Positions 24,719-32,606 of a stretch of DNA of 54,579 nt are shown in pieces. The stretch covers positions 1-54,579 of the forward strand of contig JAFUHJ010000017.1 of the NCBI GenBank assembly GCA_017468935.1. Reading direction: 5' to 3'. Within the stretch, counting starts at the first letter, position 1, and every line of letters begins with the position of its first letter. The notes beneath the pieces are model-generated. The model was not told the DNA's origin and ran no database searches. It worked only from the letters and a program-made list of their open reading frames with translations. Both the position numbers and the translations under genes were made by a program. The DNA comes from Candidatus Methanomethylophilaceae archaeon (GTDB lineage Archaea; Thermoplasmatota; Thermoplasmata; Methanomassiliicoccales; Methanomethylophilaceae).

Positions 24719-25891
24719 ATGGATTGGAGCTACTCCGACGGAGAGAACAGGATCCCGACGAAGACACTGGTGATGTATGTCCTTTTCCTTGCTTTGGACA
24801 TCCTGATAATCATAAGCGAACTCATCATAGGCAGGGTGGACCAGCTCCTGCTGTCCGTACCTACATCAGTGTTGCTCCTCATCGCCATAATCTCCGACCG
24901 TAAGGTGGCCCACGTCCCTCCGATGCTCATCCTTCTGATGGTCTTCACGCTGCTCGTGGTCGTAATCTCCAACGAGTTCAGGGAGGAGCACGCGTACATC
25001 AGCATGTTCTCCAGTCTCCTGACAGGGGTATGTCTGATGCTGATGGGGGAGATAGTCGTCTACACGATGATGCATTCGTCCCCCGAGAGGGAACAGAACA
25101 ACAAGCGCTTCGTCTACCTCACCGGATTCTCCATTGCCATGACCGTACTTCTCCTGATGTTCGTCGCACAGGTGGCGTACTATCACTTTACGAACACATC
25201 GGGATTCGAGATCTGGGTCATCACCACTTATGTCATCTATTCCATCATCGGGGCCCTTATCACGGCCTTCCTGAGCGAGCTCGGGCTCGATTCATGGATC
25301 ATCAACAGCGGTTTCAACAGGAGAATGGAGGCCTACAACGGCGGCGCATACTCCAACGACCGTGCCAAGGAGGAGGCTCTGGCCATCATCGCCTCCGGGG
25401 AGTCCGAGAAACTGGAGTTCAAATCCACCATAACGACGAACATCCAGACCGGAGAGAACGACAAGAGGATGGAGAAGGCTGTCCTCAAGACCATAGTCGC
25501 CTTCCTGAACACCACCGGCGGTATCCTGATGATCGGTGTGGCCGATGACGGATCCATATATGGTGTGGATGAGAAGGAGTTCGACAGCAGGGACAAGATG
25601 AACCTGCACTTCACGCACATGATCTCGTCGAAGATCGGTGAGGAGTTCTTCCCGTACATCTCGTTCAGGGTGATCGACATGGAGGAAGGGAAGGCGATCA
25701 TCCGTGTCGACTGTGCCAGATCCAAGAAGCCTGTGTTCCTGAAGGATGGTAAGACGGAGGAGTTCTATGTCCGCTCCGGACCTTCGAGCGTTATGCTCAC
25801 GGGATCCAATCTCGTCAACTACGTGAAGAACAACTCCTTCAAGGACAGGCAGAGTATCATCCGCAGCGTCATCAACGAGTTCGAAGAGTGA
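24719..25891 (+). CDS. Membrane protein with C-terminal AlbA_2/Schlafen-like domain
   Basis: 390 aa. Six hydrophobic helices span residues 15-195, then a cytoplasmic AlbA_2 domain with the family pattern ESEKLEFKST...KTIVAFLNTTGGILMIGVADDGSIYGVD and the later FYVRSGPSS. AlbA_2 domains bind nucleotides or nucleic acid and occur in regulators and defence proteins; membrane-tethered forms are less common. A TATA-like TTTATAC lies about 27 nt before the ATG, so the message is probably leaderless. It is the first gene after the tRNA. Role unknown. Confidence 0.82.
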   Translation: MDWSYSDGENRIPTKTLVMYVLFLALDILIIISELIIGRVDQLLLSVPTSVLLLIAIISDRKVAHVPPMLILLMVFTLLVVVISNEFREEHAYISMFSSLLTGVCLMLMGEIVVYTMMHSSPEREQNNKRFVYLTGFSIAMTVLLLMFVAQVAYYHFTNTSGFEIWVITTYVIYSIIGALITAFLSELGLDSWIINSGFNRRMEAYNGGAYSNDRAKEEALAIIASGESEKLEFKSTITTNIQTGENDKRMEKAVLKTIVAFLNTTGGILMIGVADDGSIYGVDEKEFDSRDKMNLHFTHMISSKIGEEFFPYISFRVIDMEEGKAIIRVDCARSKKPVFLKDGKTEEFYVRSGPSSVMLTGSNLVNYVKNNSFKDRQSIIRSVINEFEE

Positions 25892-26020
25892 TTCTCTTAC
25901 TCATTCGTAATCTTGTCATCAGCTGCGCGTATGGATCCGGTTATGTGGCGGAGAATTCAGTTCCTATCAGTCCGATCGAATAGAGACGATCCATCGATGA
26001 TGAGAGATGAAGAAGAATGG

Positions 26021-26093
26021 CGCCGCCGCACGGATTTGAACCGAGGACCTTGTGATTAACAGTCACACGCTCTACCTACTGAGCTACAGCGGC
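26021..26093 (-). tRNA. tRNA-Asn (GTT)
   Basis: 73 nt on the minus strand. Acceptor GCCGCTG pairs with CGGCGGC, discriminator G73. The D-arm TAGCTCAGTAGG and anticodon stem GTGTGAC hold loop CTGTTAA (anticodon GTT). The T-arm GGTTCAAATCC has one U-U mismatch in its stem. CCA is not encoded. It is separated from the upstream membrane gene by about 130 nt without other features. Confidence 0.93.
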
Positions 26094-26151
26094 AAGGTAG
26101 TAAGGCTTGGAATGATGGGGATGTATATTAACCTATGTGATGACCCTGACA

Positions 26152-26457
26152 TCAGATCTGAGAAAGGAGCTCCTCTACCTTCGTGTAGAGCCCTTTTACG
26201 TACTCGGAAATGTTCTTCAGGAAGTCGTCGTACCTATCGGTGACCATTGCGCCGCCGGGGGTTGCAACGATGATGTTCTCCTTCTCCAGCAACTTCAGGG
26301 AGTATCTGATCTTGTGCTTCGGGATGCCTGTCATCTCTGACAGCCTTATTAGGCCGATGGGCTGATTGAACTTCACGGTCTTCAGAATCATTATGTGCCT
26401 TTCGAGGAGTTCGAATTCTTCCGAAATGGATCCGATAGGCTCTTTGTCATCCGTCAT
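26152..26457 (-). CDS. Small winged-helix transcriptional regulator
   Basis: 101 aa. A helix-turn-helix core (IGLIRLSEMTGIPKHKIRYSLKLLEKENIIVAT, residues ~34-66) with a wing (TPGGAMVTD) is followed by a C-terminal helix (DDFLKNISEYVKGLYTKVEELL) that probably dimerises. It resembles small archaeal MarR/ArsR-type regulators without a recognised ligand site. Transcribed alone on the minus strand; targets unknown. Confidence 0.75.
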   Translation of the reverse strand: MTDDKEPIGSISEEFELLERHIMILKTVKFNQPIGLIRLSEMTGIPKHKIRYSLKLLEKENIIVATPGGAMVTDRYDDFLKNISEYVKGLYTKVEELLSQI

Positions 26458-26524
26458 CTGAATACCTAATTACAACTGGAATGAATAGGAAATTGGGTTG
26501 AAAGGGGCTTGGAAAGGTACGGAA

Positions 26525-26692
26525 TCATCTTCCGTACCAGTTCTGCTTACCCCATTTGCCGTAGTTCGTCCACCATCCCTGGATGAGCGATCCACAGCAG
26601 TCGAGGGCTTTCTGCTCGCCCTCTGCACCCTTATAGACCTTGTAACAGTTGAGACACTGCCACCTGAGTTCGGGTTCTTTGGTCTGCTTCAT
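26525..26692 (-). CDS. Small Cys-rich zinc-binding-like protein
   Basis: 55 aa from the ATG at 26692. The longer frame to 26788 starts with unrelated, poorly coding residues. CLNCYKVYKG and a downstream CC pair suggest a zinc or metal site. The C-terminus is aromatic and glycine-rich (GWWTNYGKWGKQNWYGR). I do not recognise the family; similar rubredoxin/zinc-ribbon-like micro-proteins are common in methanogens. The surrounding intergenic spaces are short. Confidence 0.55.
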   Translation of the reverse strand: MKQTKEPELRWQCLNCYKVYKGAEGEQKALDCCGSLIQGWWTNYGKWGKQNWYGR

Positions 26693-26896
26693 GGTGTGTG
26701 GATTAAGAAGTCGGTTAATAAGGATTTGCTTACGGCACGAGTGGTCGGCCTTTGGATCCGAGGCCGTCAGACATGAGAGATCGGTCATAGGCAGGCCTCC
26801 TAGGTGTAATAGTATGCAAAATTGGTAAGGAACTTCGAATCAACCCTCTTTTTTATGAGTGTTTAATATATAATTCTGACGCAATATGCTGTGTCC

Positions 26897-27400
26897 ATGA
26901 ACAGAATAAAGGTCATCAACGAGCCGTCCGAGCTTGTACCCATGCTCAGGTCCGTTGACACACCTGTCAAGAGAGAGGTGTTGAAAGAGGTGACCTTGGA
27001 ATGGAGAACAGCTGACGAGATCGAGGAGAAATACGGTCGCGAAGGCAGGGATGCTATCGTCTTCTTCGAGAAGATGAAGCTGGTCGAGATGCGTTGGATC
27101 TCGACAGACGGTAACTATCCCAAGAAATCCTACCACACATACTACACCTCATTCAACATCAATGCTCAGTGGCCGGTCTATGAGATCAGCGATGTACTCA
27201 CGGCCGCCATGATGAGCGAGGATGAATACTCCGAGATCGAGGCCAAGATATTGGCAGAGGTCGGTAAGGACGGTAAGTTCTCGGGAGATATAGCCGAGAC
27301 GCTGGGTCTTTCCTCGACGATGCTCAAGAGTCTTGTCCGCAGATCGGTCAAGATGGATTACCGCGGGCACAGGATCGAGCTCATCAAAGAAGAGAAATGA
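26897..27400 (+). CDS. ArsR-like winged-helix regulator
   Basis: About 167 aa. The N-terminal helix-turn-helix (VKREVLKEVTLEWRTADEIEEKYG) and the C-terminal second helical segment (FSGDIAETLGLSSTMLKSLVRRS) fit archaeal ArsR-type regulators with two DNA-binding-like modules. A TATA-like TTTAATATATAA lies at 26863, so the ATG at 26897 is nearly leaderless; the GTG at 26891 is in frame. It overlaps aTrm56 by 4 nt. Confidence 0.75.
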   Translation: MNRIKVINEPSELVPMLRSVDTPVKREVLKEVTLEWRTADEIEEKYGREGRDAIVFFEKMKLVEMRWISTDGNYPKKSYHTYYTSFNINAQWPVYEISDVLTAAMMSEDEYSEIEAKILAEVGKDGKFSGDIAETLGLSSTMLKSLVRRSVKMDYRGHRIELIKEEK

Positions 27401-27912
27401 ACGACATCTGGATCATGAGAATAGGCCACCGTCCCGAGAGGGATAAGAGGGTGACCACCCATGTCGCATTGTCTTCTAGGGCTCTGGGGGCCAAAGGGAT
27501 CTACGTCGATACGTACGACCCGGTTCTGGAGGAGAACATCCGCAGTGTGGTCGACCGTTTCGGCGGGGACTACCAGATAAAGACCGGCGTGGGGTGGAAG
27601 GAAGCCATCAAGGACTTCCACGGGAAGATAGTCCATCTCACCATGTACGGTCAGCAGGTCGTGGATGCCATCCCGAAGATCCCGAAGGATGAGGACATAA
27701 TGATCATCGTCGGAGCATCCAAGGTTCCGTTCGAGGTCTACGAGCGTGCGGACTTCAATGTCTCGGTCGGCAATCAGCCGCATTCAGAGATAGCAGCGCT
27801 GGCTATATTCCTTGACCGTTACACCGAAGGGCAGGCGCTTTACGAGGACCGCCACGGCAAGATGACGGTCATACCCAATGAGAGGGGGAAGACAGTTGTC
27901 AATTCCGACTGA
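27397..27912 (+). CDS. trm56: tRNA (cytidine(56)-2'-O)-methyltransferase (aTrm56)
   Basis: 171-aa SPOUT-class methyltransferase specific to archaea that methylates C56 in the T-loop of tRNA. Signatures are RIGHRPERDKRVTTHVAL at the N-terminus, the SAM-knot region IIVGASKVP and VGNQPHSEIAALA. Length is typical. It starts inside the preceding regulator stop and overlaps the HD-domain gene by 17 nt, forming a three-gene unit. Confidence 0.92.
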   Translation: MNDIWIMRIGHRPERDKRVTTHVALSSRALGAKGIYVDTYDPVLEENIRSVVDRFGGDYQIKTGVGWKEAIKDFHGKIVHLTMYGQQVVDAIPKIPKDEDIMIIVGASKVPFEVYERADFNVSVGNQPHSEIAALAIFLDRYTEGQALYEDRHGKMTVIPNERGKTVVNSD

Positions 27913-28474
27913 CCGCGACTGCATACAGTACCTCATCGATGCAGGCTGCAAGAAGAGGGTCATCATACATTGTTGCACCGTTAGGGCCGTGGCGGAGGAG
28001 ATCGCTTCGAGGATAAGGCCGGCCAACATGCCCATGGTGATAGCGGGTGCGCTCCTGCATGACATCGGACGCGCCAAGGACCACAGCATCATGCATGCAT
28101 ACCTCGGATCCAAGATGGTCGAGGAGTACGGTCTGCCGTCGGAGCTCGTGGATATCGTTCGCAAGCACACCGGTGCCGGTCTGGACCAGGACGATGTGGA
28201 GGAGATGGGTCTCCCGCCCGGGGACTACATGCCAAGGACCATCGAGGAGAAGATCGTCGCCCATGCCGACAATCTTGTAAGCGACAACAGGGTCGTGGAC
28301 CATAACCATTCGGTTTCCAAGCTCATCAACAAGGGCGCCTTCCGCGGTGCGGACAGGATCGAGCTCCTGCACATGGAGCTCTCCGACCTCTACGGGGAGG
28401 ACCTCGACGTCATGCCTTCGAGGATCGGTGAATACCCCAAGCTGAAGACGGTCGACGAATTCCAATTGGACTGA
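27896..28474 (+). CDS. HD-domain phosphohydrolase family protein (TIGR00295-like)
   Basis: About 192 aa. HD-domain histidines and aspartates are visible: HCCTVRAVAEEI, ALLHDIGRAKDHS and MHAYLGSKMVEEYG, with a later HADNLVSDNR. This archaeal HD family sits next to aTrm56 in many genomes. The TTG at 27896 (product starting SIPTDRDCIQYLI) is preferred because GGGGGA lies just upstream and it matches the family N-terminus; the ATG at 27878 is the alternative. The substrate is unknown. A strong terminator follows. Confidence 0.82.
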   Translation: MSIPTDRDCIQYLIDAGCKKRVIIHCCTVRAVAEEIASRIRPANMPMVIAGALLHDIGRAKDHSIMHAYLGSKMVEEYGLPSELVDIVRKHTGAGLDQDDVEEMGLPPGDYMPRTIEEKIVAHADNLVSDNRVVDHNHSVSKLINKGAFRGADRIELLHMELSDLYGEDLDVMPSRIGEYPKLKTVDEFQLD

Positions 28475-28475
28475 T

Positions 28476-28522
28476 ACGCATCTTAGCGCGGTACTCCCGT
28501 ACCGCCAAGGTGCGTCCTTTTT
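28476..28522 (+). terminator. Strong terminator after the aTrm56/HD unit
   Basis: Long hairpin: ACGCA...CTT...GCGGTAC with GTACCGC...AAG...TGCGT, followed by CCTTTTTATT. It also separates this unit from the thioredoxin operon. Confidence 0.85.
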
Positions 28523-28554
28523 ATTGATGTAGGATATGTTCGTTCTCGATAAAC

Positions 28555-28866
28555 ATGGTCACCGAACTCACCGAGGCAACTTTTGACAAGTTCATAGAGG
28601 ACAACAAGATCGCTCTGATCGACTGCTGGGCACCCTGGTGCGGTCCCTGCAGGAGGATGGGCCCCATCATCGAGGAGCTCTCCACCGAACTCGAGGGCAA
28701 GGTCGGAGTCGCCAAGCTCAACACCGACGACAACCAGGCCATCGCCGTGAGGTTCAACATCAACGCGATCCCCACGCTCCTGATATTCAAGGACAACGTC
28801 CTTGTGGAGACCTCAGTCGGACTGAAACCCAAAGAGGCAATCCTCGACATCATCAACGGTCTGTGA
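28555..28866 (+). CDS. trxA: Thioredoxin
   Basis: 103-aa thioredoxin-fold protein with active site WAPWCGPC, and the conserved cis-proline in NAIPTLLIF. Length and motifs are standard. It supplies dithiol reducing power and is presumably recharged by the reductase encoded 4 nt downstream. Confidence 0.95.
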   Translation: MVTELTEATFDKFIEDNKIALIDCWAPWCGPCRRMGPIIEELSTELEGKVGVAKLNTDDNQAIAVRFNINAIPTLLIFKDNVLVETSVGLKPKEAILDIINGL

Positions 28867-28870
28867 GACC

Positions 28871-29749
28871 TTGGATACGGATGTCCTAATAATCGGATGC
28901 GGTCCTGCAGGCGTGCAGGCCGCCATCCACTCTTCCCGTGCAAAGGTCAAGACGACTGTCGTAGGGAAGACCATAAACAGTTCTGTCCACGGTACCGACA
29001 TCGAGAATTATTTCGGGGTCGTGAGCGAAGGGGATACGATACTGGCCGACGGTATAGCGCAGGCCAAGTCCTTCGGGGCCGAATTCATCAATCAGAACGT
29101 TGTAACATCGGCGACCCAGGACGGGTCCTTCCTGTTCACCACCGACGACGGTACGGAGATCAAGGCGAAGGCGGTAATCATCGCTACCGGGGTCTCCAGG
29201 AAGAAGCTCGCTGTCCCGGGAGAGAAGGAACTCTTCGGAAAGGGCGTCAGCTACTGTGCCGTCTGCGACTGCAACTTCTACAAGGGACGCAGGGTCGTCC
29301 TCGTAGGCAACGAATCCGAGGCCGCGGTATCTGCGAAGTTCATGACATCATACGCATCCGAGACATCCTGGGTCGCATGGGACCTCACCGCCGACGATTC
29401 GGTCGTGACGAAGGCGTTGGATGCCGGTGTGAGGCTGTACACTAACAGACCAGTATCGATAGACGGTACCGACAAGGTCGAATCGATAACATTGGTCGAC
29501 GGTACCGTGATCCCAACCGACGGTGTGTTCATAGAGCTCGGAGCGAAATCCGCCGCCGATATAGCCATGGACATAGGCGTCATGCCGGAGATGGACGACA
29601 CTATCAAGGTCGATGCGGATTGCAAGACCGAAGTGCCGGGCGTTTTCGCATGCGGGGATATCACCGGAAAGCCGTGGCAGGTGGCGAAGGCCGTGGGTCA
29701 GGGCTGTATCGCCGGTCTCAACGCTGCGGATTTCGTCAAAGGAAACTGA
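28871..29749 (+). CDS. trxB: Thioredoxin reductase-like flavoprotein
   Basis: 292 aa from a TTG start. The FAD-binding GCGPAGVQAAIHSS, redox pair CAVC at 129-132 and C-terminal FACGDITGKPWQVAKAVGQG identify low-molecular-weight thioredoxin reductase. The second dinucleotide-binding site is abnormal: the usual GxGxxA reads VGNESEAA, and the HRRxxFRA motif for NADPH phosphate is missing. Some archaeal relatives use F420H2 (deazaflavin-dependent flavin-containing thioredoxin reductase) rather than NADPH. It is coupled to the thioredoxin gene. Confidence 0.9.
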   Translation: MDTDVLIIGCGPAGVQAAIHSSRAKVKTTVVGKTINSSVHGTDIENYFGVVSEGDTILADGIAQAKSFGAEFINQNVVTSATQDGSFLFTTDDGTEIKAKAVIIATGVSRKKLAVPGEKELFGKGVSYCAVCDCNFYKGRRVVLVGNESEAAVSAKFMTSYASETSWVAWDLTADDSVVTKALDAGVRLYTNRPVSIDGTDKVESITLVDGTVIPTDGVFIELGAKSAADIAMDIGVMPEMDDTIKVDADCKTEVPGVFACGDITGKPWQVAKAVGQGCIAGLNAADFVKGN

Positions 29750-29750
29750 G

Positions 29751-30263
29751 ATGACAGTGGACGACCTCATCACGGGAATGCTCAGGGAGGAGGGCGGATT
29801 CCAGATCGCCATGCGGAACATCCTCGACGAGGAGCTCAAGATGTCCCTCAACGAGTTCTGCCATGCCACGGGCCTCTCCCAGAGCACCATGTACAAGGTC
29901 ATGGAAGGCGGAAGGGAACCCAACCTAAGGACGGCACGTCAGGTGATCAAGGCATTGAGGATCCTGAACAAGTCGGAGGACTCCCGTTTCATCGCCATCA
30001 TAGCCGCTTCCACTGCATTGGAGAACGTCCCCAAGTCCGTTATGGTCAACGGACACGAGATAAGCGTCCACGAATATCCCGTAGCAACATTGGAGGACGC
30101 CATCATCGCCGCCGTCCGTGCGGAGAGGGACGGGGCCCTCGGATTGATATGCGCACCCATCGTCGCACCCACGGTCGAGAAGATCCTCTCGATCCCAGTC
30201 TCCCGCGTGATACCCACCAGCAGCATCGGTGTAGCGATGGAGAGATTGATACAGAATCTGTGA
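29751..30263 (+). CDS. Archaeal helix-turn-helix regulator (COG1709-like)
   Basis: About 170 aa. The XRE-type helix-turn-helix (LKMSLNEFCHATGLSQSTMYKVMEGGREPNLRTARQVIK) is followed by a domain with EISVHEYPVATLEDAIIAAVRAERDG, as in the archaeal COG1709 family of predicted regulators. It begins 1 nt after the thioredoxin reductase stop, so it belongs to that operon and may respond to redox state (inference). Confidence 0.8.
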   Translation: MTVDDLITGMLREEGGFQIAMRNILDEELKMSLNEFCHATGLSQSTMYKVMEGGREPNLRTARQVIKALRILNKSEDSRFIAIIAASTALENVPKSVMVNGHEISVHEYPVATLEDAIIAAVRAERDGALGLICAPIVAPTVEKILSIPVSRVIPTSSIGVAMERLIQNL

Positions 30264-30371
30264 GATTTTCATACTATTTTGACCCTGAAAATAAAGGTGC
30301 ATAAGGGGCAGAATTAACGTGTTACCTTAACCATTAAAAACAACAATCGCTATAGGCCTTTCGGATAACAG

Positions 30372-30821
30372 ATGTTCGAACTACAGGTGGTCAGCAATAC
30401 ACCGATGAGCGGGGTGTCTGACGTTGACGTTGTCGCAGAGACGCTTCTCGTTCAGATAGGGTATCTTCCTAAGGGATACGATCCCAAGACCGGCGCGGTG
30501 ACCATCAGGGAGAGCGTTCCGTACCGTCTTTTCATGGATTACCTAATGGCATACCCAACGAAGGCCTGGACCGTCGAGGAGCTCGCCGTCCTCTTGGAGA
30601 CGACCAAGCCCACGATCTACAGGCACATCAACAAGCTGAAGTCGATGGATCTGCTCGAGGCCATGGATGTCGAGTTCAACAACCAGGTCCGTAAGGGTTA
30701 CCGCATCAGGTTCGGTGACATCGTCAAGGCCTGGAGCTTCACCGAGGCCAATGTGAACATGGCCATGGAGAACTACCGCAAGACAGTCATCCACTTCCGT
30801 GATCTGCTTTCTCAGAAGTGA
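30372..30821 (+). CDS. Helix-turn-helix transcriptional regulator
   Basis: 149 aa. The central winged-helix segment (FMDYLMAYPTKAWTVEELAVLLETTKPTIYRHINKLKSMDLLE) is typical of MarR/ArsR-type archaeal regulators. The N-terminal ~40 residues carry no known motif. The stop overlaps the GTG start of a small protein by 4 nt, starting a three-gene unit that ends in Elp3. Confidence 0.8.
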   Translation: MFELQVVSNTPMSGVSDVDVVAETLLVQIGYLPKGYDPKTGAVTIRESVPYRLFMDYLMAYPTKAWTVEELAVLLETTKPTIYRHINKLKSMDLLEAMDVEFNNQVRKGYRIRFGDIVKAWSFTEANVNMAMENYRKTVIHFRDLLSQK

Positions 30822-31072
30822 TAGGCGTGGACGGGGAGTACATCGTTTCCATCGGATCCAAGTGCCGTGTCAACCACGGTGACGAGGAACTCACAACAGG
30901 TGTTTTCAAAGGTTATTCTGCCGTGGGCGCAGAGACCATGATGGTCATCCAATTGGATGACGGGACCTTGAGGTTCATCAATCTGGCACAGATAATCTAC
31001 CTTGACCTTCTGGAGGACGCTCCCAAGAAGCAGTCCAAGAAGAAGGAACCCGGCAGCGTGTACTATGGATGA
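30818..31072 (+). CDS. Small conserved beta-rich protein
   Basis: 84 aa from GTG at 30818. The pattern is beta-strand-rich (CRVNHGDEELTTGVFKGYS, MMVIQLDDGTLRFINLAQIIYLDLL), like Sm/SH3-type small barrels found across archaea, then a lysine-rich tail (KKQSKKKE). No function is known to me. It is coupled to its neighbours by 4-nt and 8-nt overlaps. Confidence 0.65.
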   Translation: MIGVDGEYIVSIGSKCRVNHGDEELTTGVFKGYSAVGAETMMVIQLDDGTLRFINLAQIIYLDLLEDAPKKQSKKKEPGSVYYG

Positions 31073-32606
31073 GCGCATCGTTGCCTTGTCCGAGGAGATC
31101 ATCGATGCGGTCAAGACCGGGAAGGTCAGGGACCGCGACGAGCTGCAGAACCTCAAACTGAAACTGAGCAAGAAGTACAATCTAGGTCAGGTGCCCAGGA
31201 GCTCCGACATCCTTGCTAATGTAGCAGAGGAGGACCGTGAACTGCTCCTGCCGTTCCTCATCAAGAAACCCATGCGCACCATGAGCGGAGTCGCCGTCGT
31301 GGCGGTCATGTCATCGCCGTTCGACTGTCCGCACGGAAAATGCGCATATTGTCCCGGAGGGGTAGCGAACAATTCCCCGCAATCATACACGGGAAAGGAA
31401 CCTGCCGCGAGGCGTGCAGGGAGGAACGATTTCGATCCTTACAAGCAGGTATCCGATAGGATAAACCAGCTGACGGACATCGGTCACCTCACAGACAAGA
31501 TCGACCTGATCATCATGGGAGGGACGTTCACATGCAGGGATCCCGAGTATCAGGAATGGTTCGTCCGCAGATGCTTCGATGCTATGAACGGGGTGGATTC
31601 CACCACATTGGGCGAGGCGCAGGCATTGAACGAAGTCTCCGCCCACAGATGTGTCGGACTCACGGTGGAGACGCGTCCCGATGTATTCGACAACGATCAG
31701 ATAGAGAGGTCCATGAGATTGGGGGCCACAAGGGTCGAGCTCGGGGTGCAGATCCTCGATGACAATATCCTCGATAAGGTCGACCGCGGACACAGGACCG
31801 ATGCGGTCCGCGACTGCACCAAGAGGTGCAAGGACCACGGACTGAAGATATGCTATCACCTCATGCCGGGATTGCCCGGTTCATCGCCCGAACATGACCT
31901 GGAATGCTTCAGGAAGGTGTTCGACGATCCGGACTACCGTCCGGACATGCTGAAGTTCTACCCTACGCTCGTGGTAGATGGTACCAAGGTCCTGGAGTGG
32001 TGGAAGGAAGGTTCCTACAGGCCCTTGGACACTGACGAGGCGGTGGACCTCCTTTGCAGGATGAAGGAGATCGTCCCCGAATATGTGAGGATACAGCGCA
32101 TACAGAGGGATATCCCCGTTCCGCAGATCACCGCAGGTATCATGCAGAGCAACATACGCCAGCTCGTCGGCGACGAGATGGAGAGACGCGGGAGACCGTG
32201 CAGATGCATACGCTGCAGAGAGGTCGGGCACAGGGGCGTGAGGCTCGAGGATCCGGAGAAGGTCCGTCTGAAGACCACGGAATACGATGCGAGCGGCGGA
32301 AGGGAATACTTCGTCGCGCTCGAGTACGAGGATTCGCTAGTAGGCTATGTCCGCGTGAGGGTGGACTCGAACCCTGTCGCCACCATAAGGGAGCTGAAGG
32401 TCTTCGGGAAGATCGTCTCCATAGGCGATGCTGGCGAGGATTGGCAGCACAGGGGTTACGGGAAGACCCTTGTCGCTGAGGCCGAGCGCATAGCATTGGA
32501 TAACGGGAAGAACGGTATACGTGTCACCAGCGGTGTAGGTGTCAGGAAGTACTACGAATCGTTGGGATTCCGCAAGGATCTGCCGTATATGCTCAAAAGG
32601 CTCTGA
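31065..32606 (+). CDS. elp3: Elongator protein 3 (tRNA wobble-uridine modification)
   Basis: About 513 aa. The radical-SAM domain has the Elp3-type cluster motif CPHGKCAYCPGG, and the C-terminal GNAT acetyltransferase segment includes WQHRGYGKTLVAEAERIA. Archaeal Elp3 installs carboxymethyl groups at U34 of tRNAs using acetyl-CoA and SAM. ATG at 31065 (MDERIVALSEEII) is used; it overlaps the small gene upstream by 8 nt. Its stop codon abuts the convergent cdc48 stop codon with no gap. Confidence 0.94.
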   Translation: MDERIVALSEEIIDAVKTGKVRDRDELQNLKLKLSKKYNLGQVPRSSDILANVAEEDRELLLPFLIKKPMRTMSGVAVVAVMSSPFDCPHGKCAYCPGGVANNSPQSYTGKEPAARRAGRNDFDPYKQVSDRINQLTDIGHLTDKIDLIIMGGTFTCRDPEYQEWFVRRCFDAMNGVDSTTLGEAQALNEVSAHRCVGLTVETRPDVFDNDQIERSMRLGATRVELGVQILDDNILDKVDRGHRTDAVRDCTKRCKDHGLKICYHLMPGLPGSSPEHDLECFRKVFDDPDYRPDMLKFYPTLVVDGTKVLEWWKEGSYRPLDTDEAVDLLCRMKEIVPEYVRIQRIQRDIPVPQITAGIMQSNIRQLVGDEMERRGRPCRCIRCREVGHRGVRLEDPEKVRLKTTEYDASGGREYFVALEYEDSLVGYVRVRVDSNPVATIRELKVFGKIVSIGDAGEDWQHRGYGKTLVAEAERIALDNGKNGIRVTSGVGVRKYYESLGFRKDLPYMLKRL

